DNA from: Clostridium_AD sp964467165
GTDB taxonomy: Bacteria; Bacillota; Clostridia; Clostridiales; Clostridiaceae
NCBI GenBank assembly: GCA_964467165.1
Contig: CAYXOL010000001.1
Coordinates: 1 to 64,000 of the forward strand
Length of the DNA: 64,000 nt
Direction: 5' to 3'
Below are positions 45,310-52,720 of the stretch, piece after piece (within the stretch, counting starts at the first letter, position 1; each line of letters begins with the position of its first letter). The translations under genes were made by a program, and so were the position numbers. The notes beneath the pieces are model-generated. The model was not told the origin of the DNA. It searched no databases and saw nothing but the letters and a program-made list of their open reading frames with translations.

Positions 45310-45327
45310 AAGCAATAATCGTGCCAA
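45310..45327 (-). promoter_or_regulatory. Sigma-54 promoter of the CoA-transferase/oxidoreductase operon
   Basis: The minus strand reads TTGGCACGATTATTGCTT, a perfect match to the -24/-12 consensus (TGGCAC, 5 nt, TTGC). It lies about 115 nt before the CoA-transferase start and close to a sigma-54 activator gene, which supports its function. Confidence 0.92.
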
Positions 45328-45491
45328 CTATAGAATTTATTATTCTTTAATAGCTTGCCCCTTGAAAAGTCTATGTTAAAATCTTATTTATAAAGTTTTC
45401 ATAGTTTTACTTACCTTATAATCATTTTACTGAATTGCAACTCTTTTTTTAATTATTGAATCAAATCCTTCAAATTAGCCATATCCAAAAA

Positions 45492-45515
45492 TGCATACAG
45501 TGCAAATTTGCATAC
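45492..45515. promoter_or_regulatory. Candidate upstream activating sequence
   Basis: Two direct TGCATAC copies (45492-45498 and 45509-45515) are 17 nt apart, and a perfect 12-bp palindrome TGCAAATTTGCA (45501-45512) sits between and overlaps them. It is about 170-190 nt upstream of the sigma-54 promoter, the usual distance for an enhancer bound by an activator such as 45570-46595. Confidence 0.55.
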
Positions 45516-45524
45516 CTTTATTCA

Positions 45525-45561
45525 TAAAAAGAAAACTCCCTAAACTTTTATTAAAGTTTAG
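45525..45561 (-). terminator. Terminator of the sigma-54 activator gene
   Basis: CTAAACTT (45540-45547) pairs with AAGTTTAG (45554-45561) and is followed on the minus strand by GGAGTTTTCTTTTT. It closes the activator gene 9 nt after its stop codon. Confidence 0.8.
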
Positions 45562-45569
45562 AGTGTTTT

Positions 45570-46595
45570 TTAGTTTTCTTTATTGTATTTCTGCCTTTTT
45601 CTAACTAATGTAGAGGGGTTAACCCCTAAAGCTTTTGCTGTCATTCTTATATTTCCATAACGTCTCATAGCATCCTCAATTATTTCTTCTTCTATAGTCT
45701 GAATTATATCCTTCAATTTACATCCTTTTATACTTAAATTACTTATACTAAATTCTAGTTCATTTCCTTTGCAGCTATCACTTATATATTCTGGCAAATC
45801 TTTTCCATATATAATTTTGTTATCACTCATAACCACAGACCTTTCTACTATATTTTTAAGTTCTCTTATATTTCCTGGCCAGGAGTAATACTTTAAGCAA
45901 TCTAATGCCTCATCACTAAAATAACTTTTGAGTCCATACATTTCATTAATTTCCTGCGTAAAGAACTTGATAAGTGGTACAATATCTCCCTTTCTTTCTC
46001 TTAAAGGTGGTATGTTTATAGGAAAAACACTAAGTCTATAGTATAAATCCTCTCTAAATAAATTCCCCTCTATCATTTCCTTTAAATTTCTGTTTGTTGC
46101 TGCTATTATCCTAACATCCACCTTTACTGGCTTTAATCCACCTACTCTTTCTATCTCATGTTCTTGCAGTACCCTTAAAAGTTCAACTTGAACTTCTTGT
46201 GATAACTCCCCCACTTCGTCTAAAAATATAGTTCCTTTATCCGCAAGCTCAAATAGCCCTATTTTGCCCTGCTTATTTGCTCCCGTAAAAGATCCTGCTT
46301 CATAGCCAAACAGAACGGATTCTATTAAATTTTTAGGTATTGCTCCACAATTTATAGCAACAAAAGATTCCTCTTTTCTTAATCCACTATAATGTATATA
46401 CTTTGCAATTCCTTCTTTTCCTACACCTGTTTCTCCTTGTATAAGAACTGTGGTATTTACCCTAGAAACCTTATTTGACATCTTAAGTAATTCTAACATA
46501 TTAGAATCTTCTATTATCATTTTACTTATGTTAAAAATATCACTTTTAATTTTTTCTTCATCACTTTCTTCTATATCCTCTAAAACCTCACTCAT
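45570..46595 (-). CDS. Sigma-54-dependent transcriptional activator (no N-terminal sensor domain)
   Basis: Protein of 341 residues. After about 35 variable residues comes a full AAA+ domain: Walker A GETGVGKE, the sigma-54 contact loop GSFTGAN (GAFTGA variant with Ser), Walker B GTIFLDEV, and sensor RLSVFPINIPPLRER. It ends in a Fis-type helix-turn-helix (IRMTAKALGVNPSTLVRKRQK). The usual PAS, GAF or receiver domain is absent, so activity may be set by expression level or a partner protein. The ATG follows AAGGGG. It probably activates the operon next to it. Confidence 0.92.
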   Translation of the reverse strand: MSEVLEDIEESDEEKIKSDIFNISKMIIEDSNMLELLKMSNKVSRVNTTVLIQGETGVGKEGIAKYIHYSGLRKEESFVAINCGAIPKNLIESVLFGYEAGSFTGANKQGKIGLFELADKGTIFLDEVGELSQEVQVELLRVLQEHEIERVGGLKPVKVDVRIIAATNRNLKEMIEGNLFREDLYYRLSVFPINIPPLRERKGDIVPLIKFFTQEINEMYGLKSYFSDEALDCLKYYSWPGNIRELKNIVERSVVMSDNKIIYGKDLPEYISDSCKGNELEFSISNLSIKGCKLKDIIQTIEEEIIEDAMRRYGNIRMTAKALGVNPSTLVRKRQKYNKEN

Positions 46596-46640
46596 AATAT
46601 GTAATCCCCTTTAAATAAATTCTTATTTAACCTGTTTTTT

Positions 46641-47492
46641 TTAATGTGTTAATGTTTTAAATCCATCCCCAAAGGTTTCATATATATTATTTACTGTTAT
46701 AAAAGCATCCTTATCAACAGAGTATATAAATTTTTTAAGTGTTATAAACTCCCTTCTTCCTAAGATAACCACAACAACTTCTTTATTCTCATTTGAAAAG
46801 TCCCCTACTCCATTATATACAGTACAAGTTTTCTCTAAATATTCTCTTATATATTTTCTTATTTTATGATTATTCTTACTTATTATTGTAACTTCTTTGC
46901 ACACGTTTATTCCATCTATAATATTATCTATAACATAACCATTAATTATAACTCCAAGCATTGCATATAATGATAACTTAATTCCAAAAGCAAAAGCTGC
47001 CATTATAGTTATAATTAGATCACACATTAAAACGCCTTTTCCCAAGTTTATATGAAAATATTTATTTAATATTTTTGCTAATATATCTGTACCGCCAGTT
47101 GAAGCATTTTGATTAAATACTATAGCCATACCTATACCTGATATTAATATTCCAAATATGAGTTCTAAGAAAATATCCCCTGTAAGCGAATTATTCATAG
47201 GTATAAACTTTTGAAATACAATTATAATGCCTGATACACCAAAGCTTGCATACACACTTTTCCCACCAAAACTCTTTCCTATAACAATAAATGCAATTAC
47301 AAATAAAAAGAGATTTATTATTATCATAATCCAACCTACGGATAGTCCCCCAGTAAATTTATTTATAACTATAGCTAGTCCATTAGCTCCACCTGTTGCC
47401 AAGTTGTTTGGCATTAAAAAGAAATACATACCTGCAGATACCATAATCATTCCTATATTTATAAGGACAAATTCTTTTATCTTTGTTTTCAT
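46641..47492 (-). CDS. YitT-family membrane protein
   Basis: Protein of about 283 residues with five to six membrane spans (NIGMIMVSAGMYFFLMPNN, GGANGLAIVINKFTG, NQNASTGGTDILAKIL) and a soluble C-terminal DUF2179-type domain (VTIISKNNHKIRKYI, VVVVILGRREF). This is the standard YitT layout; the biochemical function is unknown, and transport is suspected. The start is set at the ATG at 47492 following AGGAGG. It is the first gene after a cobalamin riboswitch and terminator, and only 45 nt with no terminator separate it from the sigma-54 activator. Confidence 0.88.
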   Translation of the reverse strand: MKTKIKEFVLINIGMIMVSAGMYFFLMPNNLATGGANGLAIVINKFTGGLSVGWIMIIINLFLFVIAFIVIGKSFGGKSVYASFGVSGIIIVFQKFIPMNNSLTGDIFLELIFGILISGIGMAIVFNQNASTGGTDILAKILNKYFHINLGKGVLMCDLIITIMAAFAFGIKLSLYAMLGVIINGYVIDNIIDGINVCKEVTIISKNNHKIRKYIREYLEKTCTVYNGVGDFSNENKEVVVVILGRREFITLKKFIYSVDKDAFITVNNIYETFGDGFKTLTH

Positions 47493-47550
47493 AATATTCC
47501 TCCTAATTATCAATTGTTTTGGTGATTAGAATAATAATATTTTTTCCTGC

Positions 47551-47585
47551 AAAAAATTAAACCCTTTAGCATTTCTGCTAAAGGG
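47551..47585 (-). terminator. Terminator of the cobalamin riboswitch before the YitT gene
   Basis: A perfect 10-bp stem (CCCTTTAGCA with TGCTAAAGGG) has a 4-nt loop and is followed on the minus strand by TTTAATTTTTT. It sits 59 nt before the YitT start and just after the aptamer. Confidence 0.88.
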
Positions 47586-47689
47586 CGTTATAACAACACC
47601 AAACATATTTATAAAAGCACAAAAAAACAAAATGCATTTCCATACAAATATGTTATCACCCCCTATCTCTCGTAGCGTTCTTGGTGCAT

Positions 47690-47850
47690 TAATAAAGGCA
47701 GGTCTTCTGACTCTGGATCATAGTCGCTTTAACCCTTCCCAACAAAATTGTCAGTGGTATAATTTAAAGCTCCTCACCATCACAGCGGCGGGACCGTTTA
47801 GGAGTTTCACCTAATTCCCTTTTAAATGAGATTCAAACTATCTCATACCT
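47690..47850 (-). ncRNA. Cobalamin riboswitch upstream of the YitT gene
   Basis: The minus strand shows AAAGGGAATTAGGTGAAACTCC, then CGGTCCCGCCGCTGTGATGG, ACCACTG, GGGAAGG and the B12 box AGTCAGAAGACCTGCC (47697-47712). All core elements of the class are present. The boundaries are approximate because the P1 helix is not obvious. It is followed by a terminator and controls the YitT gene, possibly also the sigma-54 activator behind it. Confidence 0.92.
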
Positions 47851-47925
47851 TTACTTTTTTTAAGTTTATTTATTTCATGTTATATTTGCATGAAACTCCT
47901 TACCTAAGCCTTTATGCATATTTTA

Positions 47926-48108
47926 TTATCTCAAGTTTAGGTTATACTTTTTTATTTTATATTGCAAATCTTGTCTTGAAATACTAAGGTCTCTTGAAGT
48001 CTTACTAACATTATTGTCATTTTTGCTCAGTATTTTTTCAATGATTTCCTTCTCAATATTAGCCATATAAGTGCCCAGTTCGAATTTTCCATCTGAACTT
48101 GTCATCAT
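47926..48108 (-). CDS. 60-residue Fis-type HTH protein (C-terminal part of a sigma-54 activator)
   Basis: The ORF encodes MMTSSDGKFELGTYMANIEKEIIEKIL, then NNVSKTSRDLSISRQDLQYKIKKYNL. This is exactly the linker and Fis-like DNA-binding tail of NtrC-type activators, with no AAA+ domain. Yet it has a good ribosome-binding site (GGGAGGTGG) and its own cobalamin riboswitch upstream. It may be a deletion remnant that is still translated, or a small DNA-binding protein in its own right. The sequence between the riboswitch and this ORF shows no remnant of the missing domain. Confidence 0.65.
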   Translation of the reverse strand: MMTSSDGKFELGTYMANIEKEIIEKILSKNDNNVSKTSRDLSISRQDLQYKIKKYNLNLR

Positions 48109-48195
48109 ATATTATAACCACCTCCCTATGTCCAATAGAGTTACTTATATATAGTTGTATAAAACCATTATTGTAATTACTGTGTTAAAAAGCAC

Positions 48196-48217
48196 AAAAA
48201 AAACACCTGTCAGGATG
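48196..48217 (-). terminator. Weak terminator-like element after the third cobalamin riboswitch
   Basis: On the minus strand a short stem (ACATC with GGTGT, 6-nt loop) is directly followed by eight T. The stem is weak, but the position between the aptamer and the small Fis-type ORF fits a regulated terminator. Confidence 0.4.
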
Positions 48218-48304
48218 TATAATAATGCAATTAACTTTTCACCTATTGGAAAACCCAATATATTCGTTTAATTGCGTATTTTCATCCTCCCTCCGAAGAC
48301 TAAA

Positions 48305-48470
48305 ATTCTACACATTAGGCAGGTTTACTGACTTTAGCATCATCTTACTCTCCAACCTTCTCAGTTTCCCAATGGTTTTATGGATTTCATCCTCTAATAC
48401 AGTAGCGGTGGGCTGCAGTGGATTTTAACCACTTTCCCTTTTAACCCTTGTTATAGGGCACCTATAGTTG
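48305..48470 (-). ncRNA. Cobalamin riboswitch upstream of the small Fis-type ORF
   Basis: The minus strand has GGTGCC, AAAAGGGAAAGTGG, AATCCACTGCAGCCCACCGC, ACTG-like CCATTGG, GAAGGTTGG and a variant B12 box AGTCAGTAAACCTGCC (48318-48333). The core is recognisable, though less canonical than the other three. It starts just after the cbiN stop, so the cobalt importer transcript may run into it. Confidence 0.88.
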
Positions 48471-48528
48471 ATATTCAATTAAGACTTTCGTATAAAAAAT
48501 ACATAAATGTTACTAACTGTGGAAAATA

Positions 48529-48852
48529 TTACTTAGTTTCATTGTCCTTATTTTCTTTTTTTGTTCTCTCTACAAATCTTCCTAGAAAAAAGAAAATAAC
48601 ACCAACGCCAATAGCTGTCTGTAGACAAAAAAGTAAACTCTCAATTTCGCCTGGTAATTCTCCACCAATCCACGTTTCCATAATAGGTTTAGCCCAAGGC
48701 TCGTAATCGGTACCTGTAATTTGAGAAACAACCTTGCTTCCTGCATCATCAGAACCACCAAATTCAGCACCCTTTAATGTAAACAGTGGTATAATCGCAA
48801 TCAGTGCAGCAATAATTAATAAAATTATAACTTGCTTTTTCTTCTTTGACAT
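48529..48852 (-). CDS. cbiN: Cobalt ECF transporter subunit CbiN
   Basis: Small membrane protein of 107 residues with two transmembrane helices. The extracytoplasmic loop holds GAEFGGSDDAGSKVV and YEPWAKPI, and PGEIESLLFCLQTAIG begins the second helix, a CbiN hallmark. It assists CbiM in metal loading. Its start overlaps the cbiM stop by one nucleotide. Confidence 0.94.
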   Translation of the reverse strand: MSKKKKQVIILLIIAALIAIIPLFTLKGAEFGGSDDAGSKVVSQITGTDYEPWAKPIMETWIGGELPGEIESLLFCLQTAIGVGVIFFFLGRFVERTKKENKDNETK

Positions 48853-49604
48853 TAATTTTCACCTCCATTTAGAAATCCAAGATCTGTCAATTCAGATTTT
48901 GCATATGTTTCAAGCCCCATTATGATGACAACTGTTAAAATACCTTCGATAATTGCAAGCGGAAGTTGTGTCGGTGCAAATACTGCAAGGAATTTTACTG
49001 CAGATGCTACCATCCCACCATTTGCAGATGGGTATGCAAGGGCAAGTTGAAAACTTGTTACACAATATGTGAGCAAATCACCAATTGATGCTGCCAAAAA
49101 AACACCTACGTATTTATTAACTTTCAATTTTAGGCATAATTTGTAGATTACATAAGAAACTAGGGGACCTGCAATAGCCATAGAAAATGTATTGGCCCCA
49201 AGAGTTGTAAGTCCACCATGAGCAAGCAAAGTTGCCTGAAAAACCAGTACAATTATTCCAAGAATGCTGACTGCGCTAGGTCCGAATAAGATTGCACCAA
49301 GTCCAGTACCAGTCATATGTGAGCAACTTCCTGTTACTGACGGAATTTTTAAAGATGACAACACAAAAACGAACGCTCCTGCCATAGCAAGAATAGTGAT
49401 GGATTTACGATTATTTGACAATGTTTTCTTAATTGATAAATAACCTGCTACTAGAAATGGAACGCAGATAACACCCCATATTATACAAAATTTTAATGGA
49501 AGATAACCCTCCATGATGTGCATTGCGTTTGCTACAGGTGTTATTCCAAAAATTAATGCAAAAGCAATAGCAATAGAGACAATGTTTCTTTCTTTTTTAT
49601 TCAT
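48852..49604 (-). CDS. cbiM: Cobalt ECF transporter substrate-binding subunit CbiM
   Basis: Integral membrane S-component of 250 residues. A signal peptide ending ANA precedes MHIMEGYLP, so cleavage would expose the Met-His N-terminus that ligates Co2+ in this family. GSCSHMTGTGLGAILFGP is the second family block. It works with CbiN, CbiQ and CbiO. The ATG is preceded by AAGGGGG. Confidence 0.95.
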   Translation of the reverse strand: MNKKERNIVSIAIAFALIFGITPVANAMHIMEGYLPLKFCIIWGVICVPFLVAGYLSIKKTLSNNRKSITILAMAGAFVFVLSSLKIPSVTGSCSHMTGTGLGAILFGPSAVSILGIIVLVFQATLLAHGGLTTLGANTFSMAIAGPLVSYVIYKLCLKLKVNKYVGVFLAASIGDLLTYCVTSFQLALAYPSANGGMVASAVKFLAVFAPTQLPLAIIEGILTVVIIMGLETYAKSELTDLGFLNGGEN

Positions 49605-49666
49605 TTTTTTCCCCCTTAATTATTTTTAATTTATATTAATCTAAGTTGAATACTTAGAAAAATTAA

Positions 49667-50494
49667 CTATTTATCAAATATTTTCTTGAATTCTCCTGTG
49701 CTTTTCGGATAGGATTTAGTATCTTCAATAAGATGTTTTTCTACAAGCAATTCATAGATTTCTAGCAGGGTTGGCTGCTTTAGATTTGCCTGTTTTAAAA
49801 TCTTAGTGTTTTGGAAAATTTCTAATGGTGTTCCATCTGCAATAATTTTTCCCTGATTGAATACAAGGACACGCTTAGCCCACCTGTATGCAAAATCCAC
49901 ATCATGGGTGGAAATCAGCATTGTCTTACCCTCTAAAGCAAGCTTATCCAGAACTTCTTCTAACATAAGTGCATTTAAAGGGTCCAGCGATGCTGTAGGT
50001 TCATCAAATATAATAATTTCAGATTTCATAGCAATTATACCTGCGATGGTGACGCGTTTCTTTTCACCACCACTCAAATAATGAGGAGGACGCTCCTTGA
50101 AATCTGAGAGGTTCATGTACGTAAGGGCTTCCTCAACCCGCTTTAATACTTCCTCTTTTGGAAGCTTTAAATTCATAGGGCCAAATCCAACTTCTGCCCT
50201 AACTGTAGATGCAATTATTTGGTTATCTGCATCCTGAAATACGATTCCGATATTTTTTCTAAGCCCTTTTAAATTCTTTTTATTAACGGCAGTACCTCGG
50301 TAAAAGATTTTCCCATGAGCTGGTGTAAATACACCGTTTATGTTTAAGAAAAATGTGGATTTCCCGGATCCATTGGAACCAATGATTGCGATTTTCTCAC
50401 CTTCATAGATATCAACGCTTACGCCCTCTAATGCAGCCTTTCCATTTCCGTATACGTAGTGTAGATCTTCTACATTTAATATTGGTTTTTCCAT
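49667..50494 (-). CDS. cbiO: Cobalt ECF transporter ATPase CbiO
   Basis: ATPase of 275 residues: Walker A GSNGSGKST, Q-loop VFQDADNQI, signature LSGGEKKRVTIAG and Walker B IIIFDEPTASLDP. It drives cobalt uptake with CbiQ. The ATG follows AAGGGG and lies 12 nt after cbiQ. Confidence 0.95.
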   Translation of the reverse strand: MEKPILNVEDLHYVYGNGKAALEGVSVDIYEGEKIAIIGSNGSGKSTFFLNINGVFTPAHGKIFYRGTAVNKKNLKGLRKNIGIVFQDADNQIIASTVRAEVGFGPMNLKLPKEEVLKRVEEALTYMNLSDFKERPPHYLSGGEKKRVTIAGIIAMKSEIIIFDEPTASLDPLNALMLEEVLDKLALEGKTMLISTHDVDFAYRWAKRVLVFNQGKIIADGTPLEIFQNTKILKQANLKQPTLLEIYELLVEKHLIEDTKSYPKSTGEFKKIFDK

Positions 50495-50506
50495 AATATC
50501 CCCTTT

Positions 50507-51406
50507 CTAGCTTGTAAAGCCCCAGACTAAGATTAAAAAAATCAGAAAAGTAGTTGCGGCTACAATCTGTATTGTCTCTACCTTTTTAGTTTCTTCCAAA
50601 AATATAAGATCTCCATCATAGCATCTGGATTCCATGGCATCGTAATAAGTATTTGCCTTTTTTAACGAAATCACTAGCATATTGCTTGCAATGCTTCCAA
50701 ATGTGTAACAGGAAGTTTTGAAATCACAGTAGCCTAAGCGTGATTCTGCAGAGTTTTTCATTTTGCTATAGACATCCATTAAAATAAAAATGTAACGATA
50801 AATCAGGTTCATCAGTTCTACAATAAGCTTTGGCACATGAGCTTTGCGTAGCACATAGATAATCTCTGAAGATGGAGTGGACAATGTCATCATCTGCAGT
50901 GCACTGATAGCTGCAAAAACCTTTAGAATCAAAAATACAACTTCCACAAGCTTTGTCTGAGAAGTAAACACATAACAGAAACCAAGATTAAGGTTATACT
51001 GGCCCATTGGCTGCTTTGAAAAATCAATGGCAATGGTAATCGTTCCAAGGAGAATAAATACTACTGGGATGGTCAGTATTGATAAATATTTCTTTAATGG
51101 AAGTCCTCCTTTTACAATGGTCAGGTAGGCCATTGCAATAATGACCACAACGGATACATAGGGATTTTCTAATGTAATACAAAGAATCAATATTAAAACA
51201 GAAAGAGAGACTTTAAAGCTAGCATTCCAGTGTCTGATTTTAGAAGTATACGCATAAAAATCTATTGAAAAGCCTTCGCCATGGTTATGTCCGACTCTGT
51301 GATGATGGCGCATCTCATCCCCATTGGTGCGGCCATTTCCATGTTTCAATTTGAAGAAAAAGAAACCCATAAGTAAGAAGGCGCATAAAATAATAATTTT
51401 TCCCAT
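50507..51406 (-). CDS. cbiQ: Cobalt ECF transporter coupling subunit CbiQ with His-rich N-terminal extension
   Basis: T-component of 299 residues. The CbiQ core begins near residue 49 (IDFYAYTSKIRHWN) and contains the coupling region (STPSSEIIYVLRKAHVPKLIVELM, ESRLGY). Unusually, the first 48 residues add a membrane helix (IIILCAFLLMGFFFFKL) and a His-rich segment (RHHHRVGHNHGEG) that could bind metal. The start is firm because a perfect AAGGAGGTG site lies just upstream of the ATG. It is the first gene after the fourth cobalamin riboswitch. Confidence 0.9.
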   Translation of the reverse strand: MGKIIILCAFLLMGFFFFKLKHGNGRTNGDEMRHHHRVGHNHGEGFSIDFYAYTSKIRHWNASFKVSLSVLILILCITLENPYVSVVVIIAMAYLTIVKGGLPLKKYLSILTIPVVFILLGTITIAIDFSKQPMGQYNLNLGFCYVFTSQTKLVEVVFLILKVFAAISALQMMTLSTPSSEIIYVLRKAHVPKLIVELMNLIYRYIFILMDVYSKMKNSAESRLGYCDFKTSCYTFGSIASNMLVISLKKANTYYDAMESRCYDGDLIFLEETKKVETIQIVAATTFLIFLILVWGFTS

Positions 51407-51573
51407 GTCACACCTCCTTTGAATTTTTACATTATGTCAGGATTCCAGAAGAATTTAGAAGCATAAAATGGAGCAATAATTGCGAACAATTACCACATTT
51501 TTATTTAAAACTCCAAGGCCAAATAAGTAACTACAATCAAGTTGTATATTAGCAACCCTTTAAAACACTATAA

Positions 51574-51610
51574 CAAAAAAACAAAAATACCCGACCTAAA
51601 AAAGGTCGAG
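51574..51610 (-). terminator. Terminator of the cobalt-importer cobalamin riboswitch
   Basis: CTCGACCT pairs with AGGTCGGG on the minus strand, followed by TATTTTTGTTTTTTTG. It is the same hairpin as at 27673-27703, in the duplicated leader. The 167 nt from here to cbiQ show no other element. Confidence 0.85.
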
Positions 51611-51715
51611 CAAAAGATTTTATAAAAAAATAAAATGCTTTCACATCCCATGTGAAAGCAATATAATGCAAAAGCATATATAATTGCAATCCCGTCCCTC
51701 CGTAGGATAAAGCTG

Positions 51716-51874
51716 TATATCATCTAGGCAGGTCTCCTGGCTTTCGGGTCACTCTCCTCCAACCTTCCCAGCATTAGCCAGTGGTATGGATTTGTCTCCG
51801 TATACAGTAGCGGGGGCTGCAGTGGATTTAGACCACTTTCCCTATTAAACCTTTATAAGGTACCGTAGATAACT
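51716..51874 (-). ncRNA. Cobalamin riboswitch of the cobalt ECF operon
   Basis: The minus strand carries a canonical core with the B12 box AGCCAGGAGACCTGCC (51727-51742), GGGAAGGTTGGAGG, AATCCACTGCAGCCCCCGC and AATAGGGAA. It is almost identical to the aptamer at 27811-27971. It should repress cobalt uptake when cobalamin is sufficient. Confidence 0.95.
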
Positions 51875-51895
51875 ATTTATTAAGTTATTATTGTT

Positions 51896-51924
51896 ATTAT
51901 ATACTATATATCCCTTTATAGCAA
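51896..51924 (-). promoter_or_regulatory. Sigma-A promoter of the cobalt ECF operon
   Basis: TTGCTA (51919-51924) and TATAAT (51896-51901) on the minus strand are 17 nt apart, placed directly after the cobO stop and about 20 nt before the aptamer. The importer operon therefore has its own promoter and does not depend on cobO read-through. Confidence 0.75.
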
Positions 51925-51927
51925 TAC

Positions 51928-52467
51928 TTAAAATTCTATACCCTCTCTAGATGGAACTCCCTCATTAAAATAATGCTTGATGTCCTTCATCTCAGTTATA
52001 AGGTTAGCTTTATCCAATATCGCTTTCGGTACATCTCTTCCAGTTAAAATTAATTCTATATTATTTGGTTTATTATCTATTAATTTTATCAATTGTTCTT
52101 CACTTATTAGGTCGTTTTTAAGTGCTCCCATTACCTCATCCATGATAAGTATATCGCATTTTTGTTCTTTAAGAGCCTGCATGCAAAATTCGTAGGCAGT
52201 TTGTATTTCTTCTTTTAATTCAATTTTTTCCTCAGCATTTAAGGTCCAAAAGAAACCTCTTTTCTTCTCAAATCTAAATATATTAAAATAAGGAGCTAGT
52301 TTTTTAGCGCTTTCAAGTTCTCCAGTTTTACTGCCTTTTAAAAACTGCACCATAAAAACATTGTATTCATTTCCTGCTGCACGGACAGCTAGGCCTACAG
52401 CCGCGGTTGTTTTACCCTTACCATTTCCTGTATAAATTTGCACATATCCATTTTTTAATTTTCCCAT
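51928..52467 (-). CDS. cobO: Cob(I)yrinic acid a,c-diamide adenosyltransferase
   Basis: CobO/BtuR-type enzyme of about 179 residues with P-loop YTGNGKGKTTAAVGLAVRA, VQFLKG, ILIMDEVMGAL and ELILTGRDVP. It transfers the adenosyl group of ATP to cobalt of corrinoids. The ATG at 52467 is chosen because AAGGGGAG is 9 nt upstream; the ATG at 52476 touches that site. It has no riboswitch of its own in the 238-nt spacer to the divergent MATE gene. Confidence 0.94.
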   Translation of the reverse strand: MGKLKNGYVQIYTGNGKGKTTAAVGLAVRAAGNEYNVFMVQFLKGSKTGELESAKKLAPYFNIFRFEKKRGFFWTLNAEEKIELKEEIQTAYEFCMQALKEQKCDILIMDEVMGALKNDLISEEQLIKLIDNKPNNIELILTGRDVPKAILDKANLITEMKDIKHYFNEGVPSREGIEF

Positions 52468-52720
52468 TATATCCATCTCCCCTTGTAAATTTTAATTGCT
52501 TTACCTTATTTTCTAATTTAGATCATAAATTTCCATATAAAAAACAAACCCAAAGGATGCGTAATAATTCAATAATTATTCTAACATCAAAAAAATATTA
52601 AAGCAATAGACATTGCGTTTGCTAAAATACTTTACAAACCGAATTATCCTATATACATAATTCAAAGGATATATTGACAATTTGTAAAAGTATGAAATAA
52701 TTGGTAGGGGGGGAGTGTCA

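Noticed and set aside
47632..47814. 60-codon plus-strand ORF at 47.7 kb
   Set aside because: It lies entirely within a minus-strand cobalamin riboswitch and its platform.
52675..52705. TTGACA upstream of the MATE gene as a -35 box
   Set aside because: The matching -10 position would fall in or next to the ribosome-binding site, leaving no leader, and the -10 match is poor.
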